Part shown: positions 44,227-53,666 of the stretch, one piece after another
Layout: each line of letters begins with the position of its first letter
Position numbering within the stretch: the first letter of the stretch is position 1
NCBI GenBank assembly: GCA_017428055.1
Contig: JAFRRN010000014.1
Location: 16,536 to 80,535, forward strand
DNA: 64,000 bases
Reading direction: 5' to 3'
Source: Prevotella sp.
Lineage (GTDB): Bacteria; Bacteroidota; Bacteroidia; Bacteroidales; Bacteroidaceae
The notes under the pieces: generated by a model
What the model was told of the DNA's origin: nothing
The model's input: only the letters and a program-made list of their open reading frames with translations
Database searches by the model: none
Position numbers and translations under genes: made by a program

Positions 44227-46575
44227 TTATCGGAATAACTCTTTCGTGACTTTTTTCTTATTGTCGCTTGTCTTCACCACCTTGATAAACATGCCTTGGC
44301 TGGGCTGGTTGATACGCATTCCTTGCAGGTTGTAGTACTCAGTTGAGATGACCTTGCCACTCTCTATCTCACGAACGCCTGAAGTAGTTGAGGTGATGAG
44401 GCCTGAGACGACCACATTTCCCAATGCCATCTCTTTGCCGGCATTCATATTGTAGATGTATATGAGAAGTTGGCTGGCTCCCGTGGTCGCTGCCACATTG
44501 TCCAACTCTTTGCTGTAATCGGTGTACCAACCTTTATCCTCTTTGTTGCGGTTGGGTTCGAGCCCCGACTCAATGGTGGCTGTGCCGTTGCTGTTCACCC
44601 AGTTCACGTCTGCCACTCCCGAATCTGTTCCTATACGAGAAATGAGAAAGGCGACGTTGGTCGGCATGAACTTGTACTCATCTCCTGTGTCAATAGTGAA
44701 CGTTACCGCATTTGAGGCGGCGACATTTTGTTTCTCAGTGGACTTAAAAGGTGTCATCGTCTTTCCATTGATGGCTCTTGGCGCACCCGAAACGAGATTG
44801 CTGCCGAGGGTCATGTTGGCAGCCTTGATGTATTTGGCAATGCTTCCGTCGGGAACACCTGCCACGCTGCTTGTCGAGGATATATCGGAAGACAGTTCCC
44901 ACGTGATGTTTCCCGTTGCCTCAATGTCTTGCTCGTTGGGCTTGTCGATGATTGCCACATCGGGATTGACGGCGGCAACAGGGATTCCATTGGTCGTCGT
45001 ATAGGCAGGATAATAGTCCTTCACCGCCCCTTCTGCATCACTATTTCCCTTGAGCATGATGTCTTGGACGAGGCTATTGCAATACACCTCGATATTGGTG
45101 TAATAGCCAGCGGGGTCGATGGTGTACAAGAGAGCATCGCTGGGGTTGGTGGGGTCGAGGTCATTCTCCAACTCCCAAGCGTCGGCAATGCCGTCTTTAT
45201 CCATGTCAAAAGTCGATGCGCGTTGTCCCGTTCCAAAGTTCGATTCAGTATAGCCATTCACATCCGACACCTTGTCGATGCGCCCAGGCTTGCCCGTCAC
45301 CGACCCCGTGTAGAGTGCCGTGGCATTCTCCGTCTCATAAACATAGCGTGAGTCAACATCATCGGGAATCAGCGACGCTCCCGCATACCCCAGCACCTTC
45401 TCGTAAGCCACCAAGGCGGAATGGGTGGTGACATCGCCCGTTGGGGCTGGCTGTGTCAGTTTGATAGGTACACAATCCCTTCCAGCCGAATTCGTGTAAT
45501 AGGTAGCAGTGTCGCCATAGTAATGGTTGGGGTCACTACTGCATCGTTGGCCATTGATGGAATAAGTGCCACTGTCGTATGACATATACGACCACCCTGC
45601 GTCGGCAACGTCATCTATCTGGTTGCCACTGAGGAAATAACGGCTCGTCATCGTCCAATAAATAGGATAACCCTCCGCATTACCACTCGCGCCCACGGTG
45701 ACGGTCGTCAGCCGATTGGTCGTAGTGGCAGGCCCACTCTTGAAATAATTGTTCACCATATTAATATATCCACCGCCAGGACCGCCATAGCAGCCGTTAC
45801 CACAGTTGTAGACAACGCAATTGCGGAAGTCCACATTTTCCGCTTGCACGGCATTCTGCCATTGGTATTCGCTATATTTGGTGTTGCTGGTGAATCCCTC
45901 CCAGTTGTACCGTGCGCCATTGAAACGTGGGGAACGGTTGTTGACATGGAGGATAAGGTTATGGTGGAACGAGGCGAGCTTACCGCCCCAGATGCCTCCA
46001 TAGCCATGTGCGCCCTTGCCGTGTCCGGCATTGTTGAGGCTCTCTCCTATGGTACACCACTGCATGGTGAAGTTATTGTTGTCATAGAACGATGCCACCT
46101 CGTCAATCGACCACGACAACGAGCAGTGGTCAAGCATCAGGTTGGTGAGATGACGGGCGGTACTTGCGTCCGCGCCATCATTGACATCCTTCTCTTGTCC
46201 ACGTCTTATACGGATGAAACGCATGATGATGTTGTTCCCATTGGGGTTCACGGTGTAATACCGCAGCGTGATGCCGGGCGAGGGAGCGGTCTGTCCCTCT
46301 ATCGTGGTGTTGGCACCGATGTTCACGTTACTACGCAAGGCAATCACGCCCCCCACGTCGAAGACGACAATTTTCTTGTCGGAGCCGCTCACGGCCTGTC
46401 TGAACGACCCCGTCCCGGAGTCGTTGAGATTAGTTACATGCACTATCTTACCACCTCGTCCTCCCGTGACATAACGTCCATGACCTTCCGCTCCGGGGAA
46501 GGCGGGTGCCTGTGCGAACATCGCCATTGTCATGGTCATGGCGACCCAAATAGATAGAATTCTTCTGATAATCAT
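44227..46575 (-). CDS. Secreted PL1-type pectate lyase-like protein
   Basis: The ATG at 46575 opens a clean signal peptide (MIIRRILSIWVAMTMTMAMF; mature near AQAPAFPGAEG), giving 782 residues; an upstream ATG at 46650 adds a poor leader. The beta-helix region (about 30-420) carries GGRGGKIVHVTNLNDSGTGS and HLTNLMLDHCSLSWSIDEV with NRSPRFNGARYNWEG, as in PL1 pectate lyases. A calcium-binding DMDKDGIADAWE stretch follows, then a beta-sandwich and a sorting-type tail (EYYNLQGMRI). It probably cleaves pectin outside the cell. It lies about 100 bases downstream of the FMN-binding gene on the same strand. Confidence 0.85.
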   Translation of the reverse strand: MIIRRILSIWVAMTMTMAMFAQAPAFPGAEGHGRYVTGGRGGKIVHVTNLNDSGTGSFRQAVSGSDKKIVVFDVGGVIALRSNVNIGANTTIEGQTAPSPGITLRYYTVNPNGNNIIMRFIRIRRGQEKDVNDGADASTARHLTNLMLDHCSLSWSIDEVASFYDNNNFTMQWCTIGESLNNAGHGKGAHGYGGIWGGKLASFHHNLILHVNNRSPRFNGARYNWEGFTSNTKYSEYQWQNAVQAENVDFRNCVVYNCGNGCYGGPGGGYINMVNNYFKSGPATTTNRLTTVTVGASGNAEGYPIYWTMTSRYFLSGNQIDDVADAGWSYMSYDSGTYSINGQRCSSDPNHYYGDTATYYTNSAGRDCVPIKLTQPAPTGDVTTHSALVAYEKVLGYAGASLIPDDVDSRYVYETENATALYTGSVTGKPGRIDKVSDVNGYTESNFGTGQRASTFDMDKDGIADAWELENDLDPTNPSDALLYTIDPAGYYTNIEVYCNSLVQDIMLKGNSDAEGAVKDYYPAYTTTNGIPVAAVNPDVAIIDKPNEQDIEATGNITWELSSDISSTSSVAGVPDGSIAKYIKAANMTLGSNLVSGAPRAINGKTMTPFKSTEKQNVAASNAVTFTIDTGDEYKFMPTNVAFLISRIGTDSGVADVNWVNSNGTATIESGLEPNRNKEDKGWYTDYSKELDNVAATTGASQLLIYIYNMNAGKEMALGNVVVSGLITSTTSGVREIESGKVISTEYYNLQGMRINQPSQGMFIKVVKTSDNKKKVTKELFR

Positions 46576-46674
46576 AGTTTGTTTTTTATAAAGTAAATAG
46601 ACACTTGGTAAAAGATGAGAGATGAAAACGAAAAGCCAATGTGTTTTCATTCATCATCTCTCATCCCTCGTCCC

Positions 46675-47073
46675 TCATTTCTTGCTATTCTTGTTATAGT
46701 ATTCCACGCCGATCTGCACGTTCTTGATAAGTGCGTCTGACGACATCGTGGCTCCCGTCACACCGTCCACCTTCATCTTGGCAACCTTATTGACGGGCTT
46801 TCCCTCATATTTCTTCAACAACGCCTTGGCGAGTTGGAAGTATTTGGGAGTCTCTTGGTTGCGGATGGGTGTCACCTTCACCACTTTCTTGTTCTCGATG
46901 AAAATCTTTACGGGCGTGGGACTCTGGTAGCCAATGACATCCTTTGTCAGGAGCGTCGTGTTCACTATCGTCGTGTTGCCCTCCTTGGTGATGATTTCAT
47001 CACCCGTAACGGCACTTGTCAATAACAAAAGCAAGGCAAGGCTTGCTAAAGTTTTTATCGTCTTCTTCATCAT
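46675..47073 (-). CDS. Exported FMN-binding domain protein
   Basis: This is a 132-residue protein. An N-terminal signal segment (MKKTIKTLASLALLLLLTSA) is followed by a single FMN_bind domain. The flavinylation-type motif DGVTGATMSS is at 103-112, with T109 at the position that receives FMN in related proteins. Such proteins take part in extracytosolic electron transfer, usually with an ApbE flavin transferase that is not in this window. The gene starts 12 bases after ddh, so the two are cotranscribed. The electron partner is unknown. Confidence 0.85.
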   Translation of the reverse strand: MMKKTIKTLASLALLLLLTSAVTGDEIITKEGNTTIVNTTLLTKDVIGYQSPTPVKIFIENKKVVKVTPIRNQETPKYFQLAKALLKKYEGKPVNKVAKMKVDGVTGATMSSDALIKNVQIGVEYYNKNSKK

Positions 47074-47085
47074 TTTTTCATCTGT

Positions 47086-47985
47086 TTATACCAAATGACC
47101 AATCAATTCCTCACGGTCGCCAGCGAGCATGTCGATGACGGGAATCTCTATCATCGTGTAACAACCAGGCTGCTGTTTCATGGAAGCGCGGGCTACATTC
47201 ACCAGCACCTGTCCCGTCAGGGCGGGGTTGTTGATGCTCATGTTGAACTCTAAGCGTTGATTTTGCGTCTTGCCGCTCACACCCTTGCGCACCAGGTTCA
47301 CGCCATGACCCATGTCACGCACGTCATCCACGGAGGCTACGGCGAAGACGTGGGTCTCGTCGTTGGCGAAATAGGGGTCTGCCTTGATGTCTGCCGTCAC
47401 GTCTTCCAATTTCACACCGTCTTCCAGTTCCACATACACCATGCGGCGATGGATGCCCTCGCCCAAGGGGATGGTCATCGAGAGGGCATTCTTCACGCCC
47501 TTCTTGCTGCGAACGCACACGGAATGCCCCATCGACATGCCCGGTCCAAAGTTGGTATAGCTCAATCCCTTGGGGGCGAGGCTCTGCATCAACGTGCGCA
47601 CGATGGAGTCTGACCCTGGGTCCCAACCAGCCGAGATGATGCTCACGGTATGGGTCTCCTTGTTTATGGGGTCTAGGGCGCGACGATAATCGAGGATGCT
47701 GGTGTGGATGTCAAAGGAGTCCACGGTGTTGATTCCCAATGGAAGGATTTGCCTGGCGTATTCCTCACAGGAGCGGGTGGGCGTGGCGAGAATCGCCACA
47801 TCCACGTCTTTCAGTTCCCGGATGTCCTTCACCACGTCATACTGTGCCAGCTCGGCGGGCTTGTTGTCTGCCCCCTGACGTCTGACAATGCCGGCAATCT
47901 CGAAGTCCTCGGCTGCTTCGAGGGCTTCCACTGTGTAACGGCCGATGTTTCCATATCCCACAACGGCTGCTCTAATCTTTTTCAT
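47086..47985 (-). CDS. ddh: meso-diaminopimelate dehydrogenase
   Basis: This is a 299-residue protein. The NADP-binding Rossmann motif is VVGYGNIGRY. Family stretches include ATPTRSCEEYA, DSFDIH, SAGWDPGSDSIVR and NFGPGMSMGHSV, which together identify Ddh rather than other dihydrodipicolinate-type enzymes. It reductively aminates L-2-amino-6-oxopimelate (tetrahydrodipicolinate) to meso-DAP in one step, feeding peptidoglycan and lysine. It is also an ammonia-incorporating step, in keeping with the nearby nitrogen genes. It has a consensus promoter at 48028-48058. Confidence 0.96.
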   Translation of the reverse strand: MKKIRAAVVGYGNIGRYTVEALEAAEDFEIAGIVRRQGADNKPAELAQYDVVKDIRELKDVDVAILATPTRSCEEYARQILPLGINTVDSFDIHTSILDYRRALDPINKETHTVSIISAGWDPGSDSIVRTLMQSLAPKGLSYTNFGPGMSMGHSVCVRSKKGVKNALSMTIPLGEGIHRRMVYVELEDGVKLEDVTADIKADPYFANDETHVFAVASVDDVRDMGHGVNLVRKGVSGKTQNQRLEFNMSINNPALTGQVLVNVARASMKQQPGCYTMIEIPVIDMLAGDREELIGHLV

Positions 47986-48027
47986 GTTCGTTATTGTTTT
48001 GATTTGTAAATATCCTTAAATACGTTG

Positions 48028-48058
48028 CAAAAATACGAAGAATCGATGAGATAACAAA
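48028..48058 (-). promoter_or_regulatory. Canonical promoter of ddh
   Basis: TATTTTTG (48028-48035, minus) with TTTG (48055-48058) exactly 19 bases upstream. It lies 42 bases before the ddh ATG. Confidence 0.75.
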
Positions 48059-48210
48059 GCGATTTTAGAAGATTAACGCAGTTTGAGCTGAAAATAAAAG
48101 CGTTAGAGGGCAAATCGGGGAAGTTTTAAAAACGAGGTTACGCATATTAGGCACATCCTAATAGATTCGCAATGTTGTATCCACCTGACGAAATGGGATA
48201 CATTGTCATC

Positions 48211-48275
48211 TGTTTACGTATGGTAAACAATTTGTTTGCGTATGGTATACAGTTTGTTTTCCATACGCAAACAAA
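48211..48275. repeat. Intergenic hairpin element, 'cgtatggtaaac' units
   Basis: Bases 48231-48245 and 48261-48275 are a perfect 15-bp inverted repeat with a 15-base loop. Just to the left, TGTTTAC/GTAAACA (48211-48217 / 48223-48229) makes a smaller hairpin from the same unit. It lies in the 430-base spacer between the divergent ddh and hut transcripts. The rest of that spacer, 48059-48210 and 48276-48368, shows no gene. Confidence 0.7.
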
Positions 48276-48368
48276 CTGTTTGCAATAGCTTCGCCAAGGG
48301 TAAACAATTTCTTTATCGTGCTTTTGAAAATAAATTGCATTTTCTTTCACATATTATAAGAAAAAGCG

Positions 48369-48376
48369 TATCTTTG
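48369..48376 (+). promoter_or_regulatory. -7 element of hut operon
   Basis: TATCTTTG fits TAnnTTTG, 39 bases before the ftcD ATG. No -33 TTTG is seen at normal spacing, so an activator may be needed. Confidence 0.55.
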
Positions 48377-48415
48377 CGTTAGTATATATGACAAAAGACC
48401 TAAACGCAATCAAAG

Positions 48416-50143
48416 ATGAAATCAAACCAACCTATTGTGGAATGCGTGCCCAACTTCAGCGAAGGAAGGGACATGGGTATCATCCGCCAAATCACCAATG
48501 AGATAGAGAAACATGAAGAAGTACGGTTGCTTAACGTCGACCCCGGCGAGGCGACCAACCGCACGGTCGTAACCTTTGTGGGAAGCCCACAGGGAGTGGT
48601 TGACGCCGCCTTCGATGCCGTCCGCAAGGCCGGAGAACTGATAGACATGAGCAAACACCACGGGGCTCACCCGCGGATGGGTGCCACCGATGTGTTGCCG
48701 CTTATCCCCGTGTCGGGCATCACCATTGAGGAGTGTGCCGAACTGGCGCGTCAATTAGCAAGACGCATAGCCGATAAACTTGCCATCCCCTGCTATTGTT
48801 ACGAGGCATCTGCCCTGAAGCCCGAACATAAGAACCTTGCCGTATGCCGCGCTGGCGAATATGAGGCGTTGCCCGACAAGCTGATAGACCCCAATAGGCA
48901 ACCCGACTATGGCGCCCGCCCCTTTGATGAGCGCATTGCACGGACGGGATGTACGGTGGTGGGGGCGCGTGACTTCCTCATCGCCGTCAACTTCAACCTC
49001 AATACAACCAGCACCCGACGCGCCAACGCCATCGCCTTCGACGTAAGGGAAAAAGGGCGACCGCTGCGCGAGGGTGGCACATTGACGGGGAAGATATTGA
49101 AAGATGCTGACGGAAAAGCCCTCATGCAACCCGGCACGTTGAAATGCACGAAGGCCATCGGGTGGTTTATCGATGAATACGGTATCGCCCAAGTGTCGAT
49201 GAACATGACCAACCTACATGTCACGCCACTACATGTTGCCTTTGATGAGGTATGTCGAGCAGCAGCCGTCCGTGGCGTCCGGGTAACGGGAACAGAGATT
49301 GTGGGGCTTATCCCCAAGCAAACGCTTATCGATGCCGGCAAATATTACTTGGAGAAGCAACACCGCTCAACGGGCATCCCCGAGGCAGACATCATCAAGA
49401 TCGCCATCAAGTCGATGGGCTTGGACGACCTCAAGCCCTTCAATCCACGAGAAAAAGTGATTGAATATCTCATGGAAGATGCCGAGGACAAGAGCAACGG
49501 CAAGCCACTTATCGACCTCACCGTGAAGGCTTTTGCCGAGGAGACATCCCGTGAAAGTCCCGCTCCGGGCGGGGGAACCATTGCTGCATACATGGGCGCG
49601 TTGGCGGCAGCATTGGGGACAATGGTCGCCAACCTCTCCTCGCATAAACGGGGATGGGATGACCGTTGGCAGGAATTTTCCGAATGGGCAGACAAAGGAC
49701 AACAATTGATGACAGAGCTGTTGCAACTGGTGGACGAGGACACCGCCGCCTTCAACGCCATCATGGCAGCTTTCGGTTTGCCGAAAGGAACGGAGGAGGA
49801 ACGCTTCGCCCGTGCCGATGCCATAGAACGTGCCACACGCTATGCCGCAGAGGTACCCTTGCGCACGATGCAAACCTCCATACGGTCGTTTGAATTATGC
49901 CGTGCCATGGCAGAAAAAGGCAATCCAGCCAGCGTGAGCGATGCGGGCGTGGGAGCCTTGGCTGCCCGTGCGGCAGTCTTGGGTGCTTGTCTTAACGTGA
50001 AGATCAATGCCTCGCAATTGAAAGAACGTGCCGTCGCCGAGTCACTCGTCACGCAAGCAAACGAGTTGGCGGCTTCAGCCCAGCGTTTAGAACAATCGAT
50101 CATGGAAATCGTGGAAAAGAAAATCGAGAAACAAGGAGCATAA
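48416..50143 (+). CDS. ftcD: Bifunctional glutamate formimidoyltransferase / formimidoyl-THF cyclodeaminase
   Basis: This is a 575-residue protein. The N-terminal formiminotransferase domain (about 5-330) has VECVPNFSEGRD, KHHGAHPRMGATDVLP and AHVTPLH-like NLHVTPLHVAF. The C-terminal cyclodeaminase domain (about 365-565) has PAPGGGTIAAYMGALAAALG. It moves the formimino group of N-formimino-glutamate to tetrahydrofolate and releases ammonia, giving glutamate and methenyl-THF. It replaces HutG or HutF/HutG, neither of which is present. It is first in a four-gene histidine-degradation operon. Confidence 0.95.
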   Translation: MKSNQPIVECVPNFSEGRDMGIIRQITNEIEKHEEVRLLNVDPGEATNRTVVTFVGSPQGVVDAAFDAVRKAGELIDMSKHHGAHPRMGATDVLPLIPVSGITIEECAELARQLARRIADKLAIPCYCYEASALKPEHKNLAVCRAGEYEALPDKLIDPNRQPDYGARPFDERIARTGCTVVGARDFLIAVNFNLNTTSTRRANAIAFDVREKGRPLREGGTLTGKILKDADGKALMQPGTLKCTKAIGWFIDEYGIAQVSMNMTNLHVTPLHVAFDEVCRAAAVRGVRVTGTEIVGLIPKQTLIDAGKYYLEKQHRSTGIPEADIIKIAIKSMGLDDLKPFNPREKVIEYLMEDAEDKSNGKPLIDLTVKAFAEETSRESPAPGGGTIAAYMGALAAALGTMVANLSSHKRGWDDRWQEFSEWADKGQQLMTELLQLVDEDTAAFNAIMAAFGLPKGTEEERFARADAIERATRYAAEVPLRTMQTSIRSFELCRAMAEKGNPASVSDAGVGALAARAAVLGACLNVKINASQLKERAVAESLVTQANELAASAQRLEQSIMEIVEKKIEKQGA

Positions 50144-50168
50144 AAATATTCACCTAAAATATCATACC

Positions 50169-52160
50169 ATGGAGACAGAACAATTCAAGCAAGCCATCCG
50201 TGAGGGCATTCCCGACACCCTGCCCTCACCACAACCATACGATACGAGCATCAACCATGCCCCTAAGCGCAAAGAAATCTTGACAAGGGAGGAGCGGAAA
50301 CTTGCCTTGCGCAACGCCTTACGCTATTTCCCCGAACATCTTCATGCCCAATTGGCACAGGAATTCATTGAAGAACTCGACCGCTACGGACGTATCTATA
50401 TGTATCGTTATCGTCCCACCTACGAAATGAAGGCGCGACCCATCGACGAATACCCATACCGAAGCCGACAAGCCGCCGCCATCATGCTGATGATCCAAAA
50501 CAACCTGGACCCACGTGTCGCCCAACATCCACACGAGTTGATTATCTATGGTGGCAATGGAGCCATCTTCCAAAACTGGGCACAGTATCGGCTGGTGATG
50601 AAATACTTATCGGAGATGACCGATGAGCAAACACTCGTGATGTACAGTGGCCATCCTCTTGGCCTTTTCCCCTCACATAAGGGTGCGCCAAGGGTGGTTG
50701 TCACCAACGGGATGGTCATCCCCAACTATTCCAAACCCGACGACTATGAACGGATGAATGCCCTCGGTGTGAGCCAATATGGGCAGATGACGGCTGGCTC
50801 GTATATGTACATCGGGCCACAGGGTATCGTTCACGGCACGACCATCACCGTACTGAATGCTGCCCGACGGGTGAAGACAGACAAGATTCCACTCTTTGTC
50901 ACCGCTGGTCTTGGTGGCATGAGCGGCGCTCAACCCAAGGCTGGCAACATCGCCGGCGTGGTGAGCGTGACGGCAGAGATCAACCCCCTTGCGGCAGGGA
51001 AACGATATGAGCAAGGATGGGTGGACGAATTATACACCGACCTTGATAAACTCATCCCAGCCATTCGTCGTGCCGTGGCAGAACGGCATGTGGTAAGCAT
51101 GGCGTATGTGGGTAATGTGGTTGACCTGTGGGAACGATTAGTTGATGAGGATATTACTGTAGACCTCGGAAGTGACCAGACATCACTCCACAATCCTTGG
51201 GCAGGAGGATATTATCCCGTAGGACTTTCGTTGGAAGAGAGCAAACACATGATGGCAGAAGAGCCTGACAAGTTTAAAGAAAGGGTGGAAGAATCATTGC
51301 GGAGGCAAGTGGCAGCCATCAACAAGTTGGCCGAACGCGGCATGTATTTCTTCGACTATGGCAATGCCTTCCTATTGCAAGCCAGCCGTGCCAAGGCAGA
51401 CATTCTGCGTGAGGACGGCACGTTCCGTTATCCTTCCTACGTGCAGGACATCATGGGACCATTGTTTTTCGACTATGGTTTTGGTCCCTTCCGTTGGGTT
51501 TGCACCTCATGCGACCCACAAGACTTGGCAACCACCGACCGTTTAGCATCGGAAGTGCTTGACGAAATGCGCATCCATGTGACGGATGACATACGTGGGC
51601 AGTTGGAAGATAATCTTCATTGGATCCGTGAGGCGGGCAAGAACAATCTCGTCGTAGGGTCGCAAGCCCGCATCCTCTATGCCGATGCCGAGGGGCGCAC
51701 CAAGATAGCCTTGGCATTCAATGATGCCATCCGGCGCGGTAACATCTCCGCCCCCATCGTCTTAGGGCGCGACCATCACGACGTAAGCGGCACCGACTCG
51801 CCTTTCCGTGAGACCTCCAACATCTACGACGGGTCGCAATTCTGTGCCGATATGGCGGTGCAGAATGTCATCGGCGACGCTTTCCGTGGTGCCACATGGG
51901 TAAGCCTCCACAACGGAGGTGGCGTTGGCTGGGGCGAAGTCATCAACGGCGGCTTTGGCATGGTGATTGACGGGAGCGAGGAGAGCGACCGACGGATTCG
52001 CGAGATGCTCTTCTGGGATGTCAACAATGGCATAGCCCGTCGCTCATGGGCGAGAAACCAAGGTAGCATGGATGCCATCCGTCGTGAAATGGAACGTTCT
52101 GAGGGATTGCAAGTAACCCTACCCCACTTGGTGAACGATGACATCATGAACCTCATCTAA
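50169..52160 (+). CDS. hutU: Urocanate hydratase
   Basis: This is a 663-residue protein, longer than the roughly 555-residue proteobacterial enzyme, as expected for the Bacteroidota form. NAD-binding and active-site regions include YGGNGAIFQNWAQYRL, TNGMVIPNYS, TAGLGGMSGAQPKAG and DLGSDQTSLHNPWAGGYYP. It hydrates urocanate to imidazolone propionate in the cytoplasm. It is 25 bases after ftcD and 10 bases before hutH. Confidence 0.95.
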   Translation: METEQFKQAIREGIPDTLPSPQPYDTSINHAPKRKEILTREERKLALRNALRYFPEHLHAQLAQEFIEELDRYGRIYMYRYRPTYEMKARPIDEYPYRSRQAAAIMLMIQNNLDPRVAQHPHELIIYGGNGAIFQNWAQYRLVMKYLSEMTDEQTLVMYSGHPLGLFPSHKGAPRVVVTNGMVIPNYSKPDDYERMNALGVSQYGQMTAGSYMYIGPQGIVHGTTITVLNAARRVKTDKIPLFVTAGLGGMSGAQPKAGNIAGVVSVTAEINPLAAGKRYEQGWVDELYTDLDKLIPAIRRAVAERHVVSMAYVGNVVDLWERLVDEDITVDLGSDQTSLHNPWAGGYYPVGLSLEESKHMMAEEPDKFKERVEESLRRQVAAINKLAERGMYFFDYGNAFLLQASRAKADILREDGTFRYPSYVQDIMGPLFFDYGFGPFRWVCTSCDPQDLATTDRLASEVLDEMRIHVTDDIRGQLEDNLHWIREAGKNNLVVGSQARILYADAEGRTKIALAFNDAIRRGNISAPIVLGRDHHDVSGTDSPFRETSNIYDGSQFCADMAVQNVIGDAFRGATWVSLHNGGGVGWGEVINGGFGMVIDGSEESDRRIREMLFWDVNNGIARRSWARNQGSMDAIRREMERSEGLQVTLPHLVNDDIMNLI

Positions 52161-52170
52161 TAAAATCAAT

Positions 52171-53661
52171 ATGACACATTATATCAGTGCAGGACACCTA
52201 ACTCAAGACAAGATAGAGGAGATTATCCTCAATGGCTACCAGTTGGCATTGAGCGAAGAGACACGTGAGCGCATCATCCATTGCCGACAGTATCTCGATG
52301 CGAAGGTTGCACAGAGCGACAAGCCCATTTATGGCGTGACAACGGGCTTCGGTTCGTTGTGCAAGATTTCCATCGATGAGGAGCAATTGTCCCAATTACA
52401 AATCAATCTCATGATGTCACATGCCTGTGGCGTGGGCGAGCGAGTACCCAACAGTATCGTGAAAATCATGCTTTTGCTGAAAGTGCAGTCGCTCAGCTAT
52501 GGATTTAGCGGATGCAAACTCGACACCGTGGAGCGGCTTATCGACTTCTTCAACCATGACATCTATCCTGTCGTTTATACGCAGGGGTCGGTGGGTGCAT
52601 CGGGCGACCTCGTGCCATTGGCTCACCTATGCTTGCCATTGGTGGGTTTGGGTGAGGTGGAATACCAAGGGAAAATCATTACGGGAGCAGAAATCCTCCA
52701 ACAGATGGGATGGGTATCCATACGCCTTGGCTCAAAGGAAGGCCTTGCCCTACTGAATGGCACCCAAAACATGAGTGCCTTCGCCGTGTGGGCGGCTATC
52801 CATGCCAAACGCCTTTCCTATACCGCCGATGTCATAGCCGCCATGTCGTTGGATGCCTTTGACGGTACAAAAGATCCTTTCAACCTTGCTGTCCATTTGG
52901 TACGACCACACCAAGGACAAATAGCCACTGCCGCCCATATCCTCGACCTGCTGAAAGGCAGTGAACTATCGGCACAACCCAAAGAGAACGTGCAAGACCC
53001 CTACTCCTTCCGTTGCATCCCACAGGTACACGGAGCTTGTAAAGACACATTATCATACGTGAAGACTGTCATTGACATCGAGATTAATGCCACCACCGAC
53101 AACCCTACGGTGTGTCCTGATGAAGACTTAATTATCTCGGCGGGCAACTTTCACGGCGAGCCGATTGCCCTTCCGATGGACTTCCTTGCCATCGCCATGA
53201 GCGAATTGAGCAGTATCTCGGAAAGACGTACCTATAAACTGGTGTCAGGAACGAGGGGATTGCCCAGTTTCCTTGTGGCAGAACCAGGGTTGAACAGCGG
53301 TTTCATGATCCCCCAATATACCGCAGCATCCATCGTGAGCCAAAACAAGACGCTCTGTATGCCATCTTCAGCCGACTCCATCCCCACATCGCAAGGACAG
53401 GAAGACCATGTGTCGATGGGTGCGAATGCGGGAACCAAACTACGCCAAGTGATTCTCAACACGGAAAGGGTGTTGGCTATCGAGTTGTTTAATGCAGCAC
53501 AGGCTTTGGACTTCCGTAGGCCTTTGCACTCCTCACCCAAGATAGAGCAAATCCATACCGCCTATCGCCGTGTCGTTCCCTTCATCCAACACGACGAAGT
53601 GATGTACCCTTACATTGCCAAGACTGTTGACTTCTTGCGAAAGGAAAACTTTGACATCTGA
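52171..53661 (+). CDS. hutH: Histidine ammonia-lyase
   Basis: This is a 496-residue protein. The A143-S144-G145 triad in GSVGASGDLVPLAHL forms the MIO prosthetic group. Other family motifs are YGVTTGFGSLC, GTQNMSAF and HGEPIALPMD. It deaminates histidine to urocanate and ammonia, the first step of the pathway. A tyrosine ammonia-lyase is unlikely in this operon. The start lies 10 bases after the hutU stop and the next gene begins 5 bases after its own, so translation is probably coupled. Confidence 0.95.
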   Translation: MTHYISAGHLTQDKIEEIILNGYQLALSEETRERIIHCRQYLDAKVAQSDKPIYGVTTGFGSLCKISIDEEQLSQLQINLMMSHACGVGERVPNSIVKIMLLLKVQSLSYGFSGCKLDTVERLIDFFNHDIYPVVYTQGSVGASGDLVPLAHLCLPLVGLGEVEYQGKIITGAEILQQMGWVSIRLGSKEGLALLNGTQNMSAFAVWAAIHAKRLSYTADVIAAMSLDAFDGTKDPFNLAVHLVRPHQGQIATAAHILDLLKGSELSAQPKENVQDPYSFRCIPQVHGACKDTLSYVKTVIDIEINATTDNPTVCPDEDLIISAGNFHGEPIALPMDFLAIAMSELSSISERRTYKLVSGTRGLPSFLVAEPGLNSGFMIPQYTAASIVSQNKTLCMPSSADSIPTSQGQEDHVSMGANAGTKLRQVILNTERVLAIELFNAAQALDFRRPLHSSPKIEQIHTAYRRVVPFIQHDEVMYPYIAKTVDFLRKENFDI

Positions 53662-53666
53662 CCGAC

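Noticed and set aside
46576-46674. Terminator in the gap between the FMN-binding and pectate lyase-like genes
   Set aside because: The ATGAGAGATGA/TCATCTCTCAT resemblance is imperfect and lacks a T run on the coding strand.
47986-48415. Riboswitch or histidine-responsive leader ahead of ftcD
   Set aside because: The leader from the likely start of transcription (about 48384) to the ATG is only about 32 bases and the hairpin lies upstream of the promoter.
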